Positions 25,799 to 34,941 of a stretch of 47,423 nt of DNA are shown one piece after another. Source of the DNA: Burkholderiaceae bacterium (GTDB lineage: Bacteria; Pseudomonadota; Gammaproteobacteria; Burkholderiales; Burkholderiaceae); the NCBI GenBank assembly GCA_947450225.1, contig CANFUO010000007.1:1-47423 (forward strand), written 5' to 3'. The translations under genes and the position numbers were made by a program. Every line of letters begins with the position of its first letter. Position 1 is the first letter of the stretch. The notes under the pieces were generated by a model, which made no database searches, was not told where the DNA came from, and worked only from the letters and a program-made list of their open reading frames with translations.

Positions 25799-26504
25799 TC
25801 TTAATGGTTACACGACGATTACGATATCTTCCTTCTTCGCTGCTATTGGATTCTATAGGTTGATTTGCGGCATAACCAATAGCCATTAATTGATTTTCAG
25901 GTACACCATTGGTAATAAAAGCCCGCACAACGCTACTGGCTCTTGCAGAGGATAGCTCCCAATTGGAAGGATACAATCCAGAGCTAATGCGACTGCTATC
26001 CGTATGACCCTCAATTTGAATTTGATTCGGATATTTGCTTAAAATACTTGAAATTTGATTCAAATCTTTCTCAAAGGTCGGGTCTATTTGTGCTTGGCCA
26101 GATTTAAATAAAAGACTGTCATTAATAATAATATTGATGCCACCCTTGATTTGCACGATCTTAATTTTATTCAGCGCAAGTAAGGGAGCCAAATCATTTT
26201 GTAGAGTCGAATTTAATTCGATGAATTGGTCCTCTTTACTTTTTCTTGATTGAATCAACGCGCTGGATTTGTCTGATTCAAAAAGACTGCTTTTTGCTTC
26301 CGTATTTTTTACATTTAAAGCGACGCTTAAAGACTCAGATAGTGATTTAAACTTTGATTCTTCGACATTCGATACCGAGTACATAACAACAAAGACCGCC
26401 AACAAAAGAGTCACAAAGTCAGCATACGGTAGAAGCCACCGATTAGCATCATCATCATAATCGTCATCAGTTGAAGTGGTGGTTTGCCGCATATTATTCT
26501 TCAT
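25770..26504 (-). CDS. motD: Flagellar motor stator protein MotD/MotB
   Basis: A 244-residue stator subunit. One transmembrane helix, LLPYADFVTLLLAVFVVMYS, has D29 as the proton-binding aspartate. The C-terminal OmpA-like peptidoglycan-binding domain has IEGHTDSS, ELSSARASSVV and NRRVTIKI. Short length, the NVEESKF segment after the helix and the position after fliA resemble Pseudomonas MotD rather than enterobacterial MotB. An unusual acidic run (DDDYDDD) precedes the helix. The start overlaps motC by 11 bases; a second ATG 12 bases in is also possible. Confidence 0.88.
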   Translation of the reverse strand: MKNNMRQTTTSTDDDYDDDANRWLLPYADFVTLLLAVFVVMYSVSNVEESKFKSLSESLSVALNVKNTEAKSSLFESDKSSALIQSRKSKEDQFIELNSTLQNDLAPLLALNKIKIVQIKGGINIIINDSLLFKSGQAQIDPTFEKDLNQISSILSKYPNQIQIEGHTDSSRISSGLYPSNWELSSARASSVVRAFITNGVPENQLMAIGYAANQPIESNSSEEGRYRNRRVTIKIIGSSKESP

Positions 26505-27246
26505 CGGAGTACCAATGGCTCTTGATATGTTCTTTTATGATTGAAGGGTGTTCACCCTTTGACATGTAGTAAAGTGCCTCAGCGATCATCTCTCGCTTGA
26601 GAACTTCGTGTTGCAAGGAATACTTTAATTTATTGGCAATGGGTAAAAAAACTAAATTGGATAATCCAACCCCATAAAGTGTAGACACAAAGGCGATAGC
26701 TATCCCAGCGCCTAAAAGTTCAGGTTCCCCAAGGTGGCTCATCACTCGGATCAGGCCCATTACAGCCCCTAAAACGCCGATCGTTGGGGCATATCCGCCA
26801 GCAGCTTCCCAGACTTTAATGGCGAGCTTACTAGCGCGTTCATAGCTCAGAATATCCATTTTTAAAATTTCTAAAATTTGATTACGAGACTTAAAATCCG
26901 CAAGCAACATGAGTCCACGTGACATAAAAGGCTCTGCTGATTCATCAAGATGCATATCTAATTTATGTAAGCCCTCAGTTTTTGCCGTATTTGCCCAAAG
27001 ATCGATTGATGCTAGTAAATCATCGCAGAACTCTCTATCTGGAGTGAAAGCTCTGCGCATCAAGCGTATGGCGCGCAACACGCGCGGTATTCCAAATTGG
27101 AGAATAACCGCACCAGCAGTTCCTCCCACTGTCACTAAAAACGCAGTAGGCTGAATCAATGACTGCAGTAGACCACCCTCTAATAAATGACTGGCTAAGA
27201 TTGCAAAGATTGCAATCAAAAGTCCAATTAAGCTACCCCAGTCCAT
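26494..27246 (-). CDS. motC: Flagellar motor stator protein MotC/MotA
   Basis: A 250-residue MotA/TolQ/ExbB-family protein with four expected membrane segments. The conserved APTIGVLGAVMGLI segment contains the proline of helix 3. The protein is shorter than MotA of Escherichia coli (295) and similar in length to Pseudomonas MotC. With MotD it forms the proton channel that drives rotation. Its start overlaps the fliA end by 19 bases and its stop overlaps motD, so the three genes are probably one transcript. Only one stator pair is visible here. Confidence 0.9.
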   Translation of the reverse strand: MDWGSLIGLLIAIFAILASHLLEGGLLQSLIQPTAFLVTVGGTAGAVILQFGIPRVLRAIRLMRRAFTPDREFCDDLLASIDLWANTAKTEGLHKLDMHLDESAEPFMSRGLMLLADFKSRNQILEILKMDILSYERASKLAIKVWEAAGGYAPTIGVLGAVMGLIRVMSHLGEPELLGAGIAIAFVSTLYGVGLSNLVFLPIANKLKYSLQHEVLKREMIAEALYYMSKGEHPSIIKEHIKSHWYSDEE

Positions 27247-27965
27247 TTTTGGGCCCTCAAAATACCACGCATTCTAGCAATTGCTTGGCTATGTAGTTGT
27301 GAAACACGCGATTCTGTAATACCCATTACCGCACCAATTTCTTTTAAATTTAACTCTTGTTCATAGTAAAGACCCATGAGCAGTTTTTCACGTTCAGGTA
27401 AGTTATCAATCGACTTAATAACTGCGGCCTTAAAGCCCACATTAATCAATGCTTGCAATGGATCTTGAGACGTATCCGCATAAAACCGATCTAAGAAATG
27501 ATCTGCGCTATCACCATCACCATCATGGAAGTCGTCAAAATAGATGAGTTGGTGACCAGCACCTTCCGTTAAGATATGTTGATAATCCGATAAAGAAATC
27601 TGCATTTTTTTAGCGGCCTCTGTTTCCGTTGGCGGCCGGGCAAGTTCTTGTTGAAGTTCATTGAGCACCATCTCAACCTTACGCATATTTTTTCTGATAC
27701 CGCGCGGCATCCAGTCACTCTCACGCAGTTGGTCTAACATCGCGCCACGAATACGTTGAACAGCATATGTTTCAAACTGCGCCAGAGCTGTTTCTTCATA
27801 TTTGGACAAAGCATCGAGTAAGCCGATCATGCCAGCTTGAATGAGATCATCGACTTCTACATTAGGAGGCAGTTTAGCTTTTAATTGGTGGGCTAATTTC
27901 TTCACCAAATGCATATGATCTTTAAAGACAAGATCACGATCAGCACGTCCTTTAGCATCGTACAT
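27228..27965 (-). CDS. fliA: Flagellar sigma factor FliA (sigma-28)
   Basis: A 245-residue sigma-70-family factor for late flagellar genes. Region 2 reads DLIQAGMIGLLDAL and FETYAVQRIRGAMLDQLRESDW; region 4 reads LPEREKLLMGLYYEQELNLKEIGAVMGITESRVSQLHSQA (in two parts). I set the start at the ATG at 27965 (MYDAKG), which lies 1 base after the flhG stop and has GGAG 7 bases upstream; a longer reading would overlap flhG. Its antagonist FlgM is encoded at 34598-34903. Candidate target promoters lie upstream of flgM, flgB and flgK. Confidence 0.95.
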   Translation of the reverse strand: MYDAKGRADRDLVFKDHMHLVKKLAHQLKAKLPPNVEVDDLIQAGMIGLLDALSKYEETALAQFETYAVQRIRGAMLDQLRESDWMPRGIRKNMRKVEMVLNELQQELARPPTETEAAKKMQISLSDYQHILTEGAGHQLIYFDDFHDGDGDSADHFLDRFYADTSQDPLQALINVGFKAAVIKSIDNLPEREKLLMGLYYEQELNLKEIGAVMGITESRVSQLHSQAIARMRGILRAQKWTGVA

Positions 27966-27966
27966 C

Positions 27967-28821
27967 TTAGTGCTCCAATACGAGGGGTTGAGAGTTAGGG
28001 GATGTTTTTGGAACAAAGCTTGGCGATTTTTTGTGCATCAGTGATTCAGCAATTGTTCTAAAGGCATGTGAGGCTTTTGATAAGGGAAAGGCTTCGATAA
28101 TTGATTTACCAAGCAGCGCTGATTTACTTAGGTAATCATCTTCAGGAATAAATCCTACAAAGTCTAGTTGAATAGATAAATAATCCTTGGATGCAGTGGC
28201 AATATTTTTATAAATTAATTGGGCTTGAACATCATCCGCATTGATGACCAAAAGGCCAATTTTACGTCGACCATTGTTATTGGCGATATGTTTTAATTGA
28301 CTATAGCCATTTTTGATAGAACCGGGAGAACTTGAAACAATCAGAATTGTTTCACTCTCCACAAAATCGGGTATTAAATAGGGATTATCAAGTTTTAGAT
28401 CGGCATCTAATAACCAAATATTAGAGTCCATCGATAAAGATTGAATAATTTTGGAAAGGTGAGCAATAGTTGATGTTTGATTAATAATTTCAGATATTGC
28501 CAACTTGGATAGCTGACTGATTCTTCCACCTTGAATGAATTCATAAAAACACGCTTGTAAGGGTTGGCTTTTTTTGGCAATATCCCATAGGCTTGATTTA
28601 ATCAAGGATTGAACACGAGTACTCACCCCAGAATGATCTGTCCGCATATCTAAAATGTGGGTACTATTACCTGCGTAAATCAATGAAGATGCCAAATTTA
28701 ACAATAGGGAATTTTTTTGAGATGCGGCAATGGCCGACAAAACAACAAAATTCTTGGTGTTTGGCTTACCCAGCATGCGCCGCAATCCCGCGGCTTGATC
28801 TTCTACCATACTATGCAACAT
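27967..28821 (-). CDS. flhG: Flagellar number regulator FlhG (FleN/MinD-like), degenerate P-loop
   Basis: A 284-residue MinD/ParA-like protein that in relatives limits flagellar number by controlling FlhF. The N-terminal FlhF-activating motif DQAAGLRRM is intact. The deviant Walker A region, normally GKGGVGKTN, reads AIAASQKNS: the signature lysine, all three glycines and the threonine are lost and one lysine stays. The likely switch II strand is IWLLDADL. So ATP binding is doubtful while FlhF contact may persist. GAGGG supports the first ATG, which overlaps flhF by 11 bases. Identity rests on position and the DQAAGLR motif. Confidence 0.85.
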   Translation of the reverse strand: MLHSMVEDQAAGLRRMLGKPNTKNFVVLSAIAASQKNSLLLNLASSLIYAGNSTHILDMRTDHSGVSTRVQSLIKSSLWDIAKKSQPLQACFYEFIQGGRISQLSKLAISEIINQTSTIAHLSKIIQSLSMDSNIWLLDADLKLDNPYLIPDFVESETILIVSSSPGSIKNGYSQLKHIANNNGRRKIGLLVINADDVQAQLIYKNIATASKDYLSIQLDFVGFIPEDDYLSKSALLGKSIIEAFPLSKASHAFRTIAESLMHKKSPSFVPKTSPNSQPLVLEH

Positions 28822-30016
28822 AAATATCCCTCACACTTGCATCTTCACGGGCTGACTTCATCGACATTAACGTAGAAAGCTCAGCATCTTCAAATTGAGA
28901 AGACTCATCATCAGCTAATTTCTTAAAGGCACTTTCTACCAAAGATTTTGCGTTTCCAACCTCAAGATCTTCTGGAACACGTTGTCCAGTCCCTGTATAG
29001 AATAACTTGAGTTTTTGACGAAGCACTACATCAATCGTATTGCTTAAAACAGCGGCTTCATCAAGCTTGGTGAGAATACAACCCTCAACACCTGAGCCAC
29101 GATATGCGGTAACTACTTCATTGAGGGTCTCAATATTGCTAGTCGTGTTTAAGCACAACAAACGTTTCACTGGGAATTTGGTACCATTGAGCATGGCTAT
29201 TTGTTCAGTAACCATTTGGTCTCGTTGGCTCATGCCGACGGTATCAATCAAGACCATATGTTTAGACTTTAATTCTTCAAGAGCGATACGAAGATCGACT
29301 TCGTCTTTTACGGAATGGACCATCACACCAAGAATTTTTCCATAAATACGTAACTGCTCATGAGCGCCAATCCTGTAACCATCCGTTGTGATTAAAGCTA
29401 AATTTTTGGTGCCATGACGCATCACATAACGTGCAGCTAATTTGGCTGTTGTAGTTGTTTTTCCAACACCAGTTGGACCAACTAGAGCGTATACACCACC
29501 ATTGTCTAAAAAATCATCTTCGCTATTGATCACAGAGAGATTGCGGATTAATACATTTTTTGCCCAGCGAAGACCTTCTTCCATACTCATTTGAGCAGGT
29601 GCATTTTCAGATAAATAGCGGGATAAGCTTGCACTAAAACCAAGATTGAGGAGTTCTCTTAAGATGCCGTTCTTTGCAGGGGTTTTCGATTGTTGGTTAC
29701 CCCATGAAATTTCAGCAATTTGAGACTCAAGCGAGTTTCTCATCGCTCTTAATTCACCCATGAGTTCAGAGATATCTGGCATTACAGCCGCAGCTGTTGG
29801 CCTTAATTTCGGTTCAGTTCTTAAAATAGGGGGAGTAGAAATCGTATTTTCGGTACTTTCAATAATGCCATTAAAGTCTTTTGAACTACAAGCAAGGATT
29901 TCGATACCCTGCGCAACGGTACGGTTAGAAAGAATCATGGCTTCAGGCCCCAAAGCCAGCCTTACCAAGCCTAGCGCTTCACGCCCATTGATACCTATAA
30001 AACGTTGAACTTTCAT
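28811..30016 (-). CDS. flhF: Flagellar placement SRP-like GTPase FlhF
   Basis: A 401-residue SRP-family GTPase that directs the site of flagellar assembly at the cell pole. The N-terminal basic region begins MKVQRFIG; the GTPase has GPTGVGKTT (180-188), TTDGYRIGAHEQLRIY, LIDTVGMSQRD and LTKLDEA. All nucleotide-binding motifs look intact. The start ATG overlaps the flhA stop (ATGA) with a TAGGAG site just before it. FlhG, its regulator, is encoded directly downstream. Confidence 0.95.
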   Translation of the reverse strand: MKVQRFIGINGREALGLVRLALGPEAMILSNRTVAQGIEILACSSKDFNGIIESTENTISTPPILRTEPKLRPTAAAVMPDISELMGELRAMRNSLESQIAEISWGNQQSKTPAKNGILRELLNLGFSASLSRYLSENAPAQMSMEEGLRWAKNVLIRNLSVINSEDDFLDNGGVYALVGPTGVGKTTTTAKLAARYVMRHGTKNLALITTDGYRIGAHEQLRIYGKILGVMVHSVKDEVDLRIALEELKSKHMVLIDTVGMSQRDQMVTEQIAMLNGTKFPVKRLLCLNTTSNIETLNEVVTAYRGSGVEGCILTKLDEAAVLSNTIDVVLRQKLKLFYTGTGQRVPEDLEVGNAKSLVESAFKKLADDESSQFEDAELSTLMSMKSAREDASVRDIYVA

Positions 30017-32088
30017 CCAAGAGCTCCTACGAGGTTAGTTACTTTTATTGACCTGTTGTCAGGTAATTCTGCTTGTGAAAGAACACGTAATTGCGGCAGT
30101 GTTCTTCGTAAAAATTTCGATAAAGTATTACGTAATTGATGTGGCACTAAAAGTACAGGAGAATGCCCCAGTTGCTCTTGAATTTGAGCTGCTTCAATTG
30201 TTTGACGAACTAAAGTATCTGCCAGGCCAGGCTCTATACCTGTGTCACCAGCGTTATTGGTTTGTAAATTTTGTAATAATAATTTCTCAAGTCGCGTATC
30301 AAGCGTCATTACTGGTAACTCTGAATTTCCAGGAGCTAATTGTTGTACGATCGATCTGCCCAGAGCTACTCGAACTTGAGAAGTTAAGTAACTAGGGTCT
30401 TGAGACTGCGGAGCATATTCAATCAATGTTTCCACAATGGAGAACATATCGCGGATATTGACACCTTCGGCCAATAAATTCTGCAGAACTTTATGAACAA
30501 CCGTTAACGGCAAAGCTTTTGGAGTTAAATCGTCGCCTAATTTTGGTACTTCTTTGTTTAAGTGCTCCAGTAAAGCCTGGAGCTCTTGACGACCTAAGAG
30601 TTCAGAAGCATGAACAGAGATTAAATGATTTAGATGTGTCGCTATTACCGAGCCAGCATCAACCACTGTATAGCCAAGAGCTTGAGCTTGATCACGGATA
30701 TTCGCATCGATCCAAATCGCTGGTAAGCCAAAGGCAGGATCAGTAGTAACAGTTCCCGTGACTTCCCCAGAAACCATGCCTGGGTTAATCGCCATATATT
30801 GCCCAACGTTTGCTTCACCAGTACCAATTTCAACTCCCTTTAAGGTAATGCGATAAGCAGTTGGACGAAGTTCGAGGTTGTCACGAATATGAACTGACGG
30901 CGGAAGAAAACCAATCTCTTGAGCAAATTTTTTCCGAATACCCTTAATGCGACCAAGTAATTCGCCATTTTGGTTTTTATCAACCAAACTGATAAGGCGA
31001 TAGCCTACTTCAAGACCAAGGGTTTGAATCGGCGTCACATCTTTCCATGTTGCCTCCTCTAATTCAGGGCTTGCAACGGGCGGTGCAGGTGCAGCTTGAG
31101 TTGCTTTTTCTGCAGCCATTTTCTTGGCAAAGAAATAAGCCGCACCACCTAAAATTAAAGCAAACAAGAGAAAAGAAAAATGCGGCATTCTCGGTATTAA
31201 ACCCATTACGCCTACAATTCCCGCTGTAATATAAAGAACCTGAGTACGCTTAAAAATTTGATTGACTAATTGACTGCTAATATCTTGATCACTCGCAACA
31301 CGAGAAACTACGGCACCAGCGGCTAAAGAGATCACCAAAGACGGAATTTGTGCAACCAGACCGTCACCAATGGCTAAAAGCGTATAAGTTTCAAGCGCGC
31401 GAGAAAATTCTAAATTATGTTGCATCGTACCGACCAGTAAACCACCGATCATATTGACTACCGTAATAACGATACCAGCCACAGCATCACCACGAACGTA
31501 TTTACTAGCACCGTCCATTGCGCCGTAAAACTCAGCTTCTTGAGCGACCTCAGTTCTTCTTTTACGCGCATCCGCCTCACCAATGAGACCAGCGTTTAAA
31601 TCAGCATCAATCGCCATTTGCTTACCAGGCATCGCATCCAAGGCAAACCTAGCACCAACTTCAGCAATACGACCAGCACCTTTAGTAACCACCACAAAGT
31701 TAATAATCGTTAAGATGATAAAAACCACGGTACCGACTAAATAATTACCGCCAATTAAGAAGTGACCAAAAGCCTCAATCACCTTACCTGCCGCATCAGG
31801 ACCCGTATGACCTTCAGTTAAAACGATACGTGTCGAAGCAACGTTTAAGGACAGGCGTAGCATCGTTGTTACTAATAAAACTGACGGAAAAGCCATGAAG
31901 TCCAGAGGCTTGACTGTATAGAGAGCGGTTAAGAGAACAATGATGGATAGGGCTAGATTAAATGTGAAGAATATATCTAATAAAAATGCTGGAATCGGAA
32001 GTACCATCAACATCAAAATAATGATGACGATCAAAGGCGCCGTTAGCGCCTTAGCATTCAAATTGCGCATGATCTTATTCAAATCCAT
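30013..32088 (-). CDS. flhA: Flagellar type III export gate protein FlhA
   Basis: A 691-residue inner-membrane protein that forms the nonameric export gate. The N-terminal half holds about eight membrane helices and the conserved stretch between them (GKVIEAFGHFLIGGN, GAGRIAEVGARFALDAMPGKQMAID in parts). The C-terminal cytoplasmic domain docks chaperones such as FlgN. I place the start at ATG 32088, one base of overlap with the flhB stop (TGATG), rather than at the in-frame TTG three bases earlier. Confidence 0.96.
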   Translation of the reverse strand: MDLNKIMRNLNAKALTAPLIVIIILMLMVLPIPAFLLDIFFTFNLALSIIVLLTALYTVKPLDFMAFPSVLLVTTMLRLSLNVASTRIVLTEGHTGPDAAGKVIEAFGHFLIGGNYLVGTVVFIILTIINFVVVTKGAGRIAEVGARFALDAMPGKQMAIDADLNAGLIGEADARKRRTEVAQEAEFYGAMDGASKYVRGDAVAGIVITVVNMIGGLLVGTMQHNLEFSRALETYTLLAIGDGLVAQIPSLVISLAAGAVVSRVASDQDISSQLVNQIFKRTQVLYITAGIVGVMGLIPRMPHFSFLLFALILGGAAYFFAKKMAAEKATQAAPAPPVASPELEEATWKDVTPIQTLGLEVGYRLISLVDKNQNGELLGRIKGIRKKFAQEIGFLPPSVHIRDNLELRPTAYRITLKGVEIGTGEANVGQYMAINPGMVSGEVTGTVTTDPAFGLPAIWIDANIRDQAQALGYTVVDAGSVIATHLNHLISVHASELLGRQELQALLEHLNKEVPKLGDDLTPKALPLTVVHKVLQNLLAEGVNIRDMFSIVETLIEYAPQSQDPSYLTSQVRVALGRSIVQQLAPGNSELPVMTLDTRLEKLLLQNLQTNNAGDTGIEPGLADTLVRQTIEAAQIQEQLGHSPVLLVPHQLRNTLSKFLRRTLPQLRVLSQAELPDNRSIKVTNLVGALG

Positions 32089-33257
32089 CAAGCGGTCTCC
32101 ATCATACTGGCTGCTGGCTTGATCGCATCATAAGGATCTAGACCAGGAGGAAGTTCAAGCAGGTCCGGAAAATCAGGTTCGGTTTGTCCGACTTCTTTAA
32201 ACATCCGCAGTTGGAATACATAAGCTAATATTTGCGCAACAGCGTTATAAAGACTTGGCGGAATCTCGTCATCGAGTTCCGTCATTGCATAAAGTGCTCT
32301 TGCTAATGGTGGGGCTTCCACAATCAAGACATGATGTTCGCCAGCCAACTCCCGGATAACCATCGCCACATCATCAAGACCTTTGGCAACGACTACTGGT
32401 GCACGATTTGAATCTTCAGGGTAAGCAAGAGCAACAGCGTAGTGTGTTGGGTTAGTAATAACCACATCGGCAGTTGGAATTTTAGACATCATGCGACGAC
32501 GCGCCATTTCACGTTGTTGTTGACGGATTTTGGCTTTTATTTCAGGGTTACCCTCAGACTCTTTTGCTTCATCTTTTACTTCTTGTTTGGTCATCTTTAA
32601 TTTTTTGTTGTAACTCCACAATTGATAAGGAACGTCAATCATCGTAATTACCGCGAGGGTACCCACTAGCACAGTAAGACTTAATAGAATCAATTCCATT
32701 TGATGTGCGCCACCAAGTTCAATGGGTTGTGACATTAAGGACATCACCTCAAGGAGATGCGATTTCACTAAATACCACGCGGCAAAACAAATAAAAATGA
32801 CTTTTGCAATGGCTTTAATGAGTTCGACCAATGAGTTAATCGAAATAATTTTTGCAAGACCGCTTGCCGGATTTAATTTACCAAAGTTAGGCGCTAAATT
32901 ACCGGCAGTGAAAGACCAGCCGCCGATCAGCAGTGGGGTAATTAAGGCGGTTAGCACTATGATGCCAATAAAGGGAGAGAAGGTGATAACGAGATCAAGC
33001 ATTAAAGTTGCATAACTGCTAATGAGGAATTCTGCATCGAAACTAGGGACGCCTTTAAAGCTTAAACTTTCGCGCATATTTTTTTGTAAATGCAGATACA
33101 GAGTTTGGCCAACAAGCCAAAAGCCAGCAGTAGCAGCTGCGAGAATTGAAAAAGTAGCTAGTTCTCGAGACCGAGGAATATCCCCAGCTTCTCGAGCTTT
33201 CTCTATCTTTCGCGGCGAGGCCGATTCGGTTTTTTCCAAATCGCTTTCTTCAGCCAA
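32088..33257 (-). CDS. flhB: Flagellar type III export switch protein FlhB
   Basis: A 389-residue export component that changes substrate class from rod/hook to filament. Four membrane helices are followed by a cytoplasmic domain with the self-cleavage motif NPTH at 269-272. I choose TTG at 33257, giving LAEESDLEKTESASPRK as in other FlhB proteins, because GAGGG lies 7 bases upstream; this numbering also puts NPTH at 269 as in Salmonella. The gene starts the minus-strand operon through motD. The 137-base gap to the response regulator end shows only a 5-bp hairpin (CCTTC/GAAGG). Confidence 0.94.
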   Translation of the reverse strand: MAEESDLEKTESASPRKIEKAREAGDIPRSRELATFSILAAATAGFWLVGQTLYLHLQKNMRESLSFKGVPSFDAEFLISSYATLMLDLVITFSPFIGIIVLTALITPLLIGGWSFTAGNLAPNFGKLNPASGLAKIISINSLVELIKAIAKVIFICFAAWYLVKSHLLEVMSLMSQPIELGGAHQMELILLSLTVLVGTLAVITMIDVPYQLWSYNKKLKMTKQEVKDEAKESEGNPEIKAKIRQQQREMARRRMMSKIPTADVVITNPTHYAVALAYPEDSNRAPVVVAKGLDDVAMVIRELAGEHHVLIVEAPPLARALYAMTELDDEIPPSLYNAVAQILAYVFQLRMFKEVGQTEPDFPDLLELPPGLDPYDAIKPAASMMETA

Positions 33258-33394
33258 TCTCTTTCCCTCAAACTTTCTAATGTAATGAAACAATTTCCAT
33301 TAATTAGATTATTCAGGAAATTAGAACGATATAAAGCCTGAAAAGCTAGGTAAATTGACTGCAATTCGAGCCTTCACAAAGGAAGGTGAATTAA

Positions 33395-34042
33395 TTAGTC
33401 TAAGAGTTTGTTTTTAATTGCAAAACTAATCAGTTCTGAATTATTTTTGAGCTTCAATTTTTGCAAAATACGACTACGATACATGCTAATGGTTTTGACG
33501 GACAAGAATAGCTTTTCTGCAATATCAGAGACAGTTAGACCAGATGCCAACATTTTGAGCGTTTGGAACTCTCTGAAGGATAGTTTATCTTGAGGACTCT
33601 CATCATCACCGGTATGAATGCGATCAGCAATGAGCTGAACCATTGTGGCACTCAGATATTTTTTACCGTCGAGAACCGTTTGTATAGCCTCTAAATATTT
33701 TTCAAAGGGTTGATTCTTATGTAAATAACCAGAAGCCCCAGCTTTAATAGCGTGCATGGCATATAAATTCTCATCATGCATCGAAAAAATAAGCACTGGC
33801 AGCTTTGGAATTTCTTTTTTGATTTGTTTAATCAGCTCAATACCGTTTGTATTTGGAAGAGTGATATCAAGCATCAACAAATCAGGTTTATTTTTTAGAC
33901 ATAAATCAACGACATTATCCGTGCCATCGCTTTCGGCCACTAATTCAAGGCCATCTTGCGAATTGATGAGCATTTTGAGACCTTGACGAACAATTGCGTG
34001 GTCATCCACTATGACAAGATTACGAGGATTTAAATTGTTCAT
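33395..34042 (-). CDS. NarL/LuxR-type response regulator
   Basis: A 215-residue regulator. The receiver has D13, D14 and the phospho-acceptor D59 (LLMLDITLPNTNG), and the C-terminal helix-turn-helix reads LSFREFQTLKMLASGLTVSDIAEKLFLSVKTISMYRSRILQKL (in pieces). It is encoded between flhB and flgN, so flagellar genes are likely targets. No kinase is adjacent; the hybrid kinase and Hpt protein about 8-10 kb away are candidate partners. It resembles GacA/UvrY and BvgA in layout. No flhDC or fleQ master regulator is in the window. Confidence 0.9.
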   Translation of the reverse strand: MNNLNPRNLVIVDDHAIVRQGLKMLINSQDGLELVAESDGTDNVVDLCLKNKPDLLMLDITLPNTNGIELIKQIKKEIPKLPVLIFSMHDENLYAMHAIKAGASGYLHKNQPFEKYLEAIQTVLDGKKYLSATMVQLIADRIHTGDDESPQDKLSFREFQTLKMLASGLTVSDIAEKLFLSVKTISMYRSRILQKLKLKNNSELISFAIKNKLLD

Positions 34043-34114
34043 ATATCAAATTCTTACAAAGGGTTGGTATAAATCTTACAAATGAATTAACAAGTTTAAA
34101 CGAATAAGTAATTA

Positions 34115-34582
34115 TCAACCTAATATATTAAAATTAGAAATATTTGAAGATGCGCTACCTGGACCATAAATACTTTGCGTCGGATCTTTGCCGACTAAAG
34201 CTTGGATTGCATTACGGTTCGATAAAGTCAACTTCTGAAGCATCATACCATTACTGGCATTGATTGTTTGGCAAGCACGAAGAGCTTGTGAAAGGTTTTC
34301 CCACAATTGGTGCAGTTCAGAATTATTTTGTAGATAAATCCATTTTGTGTAGAGAGATTCTTCTTTGGGCAGACCTAGCGGGGTTAGTTGCTGCTGGCGC
34401 AAACCTCTTAAATGAAGATATTTTTGGATGAGATTATTTTTATTAAGAGTGATGTCTGGAAGTTTTTCCAGATTTTGCTGAGAAAGAGCCTGCTCTTCCT
34501 CAGCTAGTAAGGAAAGCAGGTCTTCACCGACTTCCATTTCCTTCTTGAAGTGTTCAAGAAGGATTATTTGATCTTGATTCAA
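34115..34582 (-). CDS. flgN: Flagellar export chaperone FlgN
   Basis: A 155-residue, mostly helical protein that by position and pattern is FlgN, the chaperone for the hook-associated proteins FlgK and FlgL. The ending NRNAIQAL and IYGPG is typical. The reading starts at TTG 34582 with AAGGA 12 bases upstream, a long spacing; an ATG at codon 16 is an alternative. It follows flgM by 15 bases, and its clients FlgK and FlgL are encoded at 43173-45805. Confidence 0.85.
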   Translation of the reverse strand: MNQDQIILLEHFKKEMEVGEDLLSLLAEEEQALSQQNLEKLPDITLNKNNLIQKYLHLRGLRQQQLTPLGLPKEESLYTKWIYLQNNSELHQLWENLSQALRACQTINASNGMMLQKLTLSNRNAIQALVGKDPTQSIYGPGSASSNISNFNILG

Positions 34583-34597
34583 GGGATAAAAGTATCC

Positions 34598-34903
34598 TTA
34601 AGCTTTATTAGAGCGAGATTGAATCAAGTCTTTTACAGAAGCAATTAAACCATCTGCCACCATTTCAGAATTTACCTGAAAACGGCCTTCAGCAATCGCA
34701 GCTTTAATATCAGCCACTTTCTTCGCATCAAATACAGCGCTTGATGACGAAGCTGAAGCGATGCTTTTAGCATCTTCTGAAATCTGCACTGAATCAGAAC
34801 TTGAGGCAACTTCATTGCCCCCATCTACCGATTTAGCTGATTTAGCAGTACCCGACCCAACCTTTGTGCTAGGGATATTAGCAACTAATTGATCGATTTT
34901 CAT
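34598..34903 (-). CDS. flgM: Anti-sigma-28 factor FlgM
   Basis: A 101-residue protein that binds FliA until the hook is complete, then is exported. The N-terminal half is Ser/Ala-rich and probably disordered; the C-terminal sigma-binding helices contain KVADIKAAIAEGRFQVNSEM and VADGLIASVKDL. The start at ATG 34903 gives the usual MKID opening with GGAG 6 bases upstream; two earlier in-frame starts are poorly spaced. A FliA-type promoter lies about 40 bases upstream. Confidence 0.93.
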   Translation of the reverse strand: MKIDQLVANIPSTKVGSGTAKSAKSVDGGNEVASSSDSVQISEDAKSIASASSSSAVFDAKKVADIKAAIAEGRFQVNSEMVADGLIASVKDLIQSRSNKA

Positions 34904-34941
34904 CATATTCTCCAAGTTAAAAACAATAAGTCTTATTCAAC

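Noticed and set aside
33355-33385. Hairpin CCTTC/GAAGG downstream of the response regulator as a terminator
   Set aside because: The stem is only 5 base pairs and no T-run follows on the transcribed strand.
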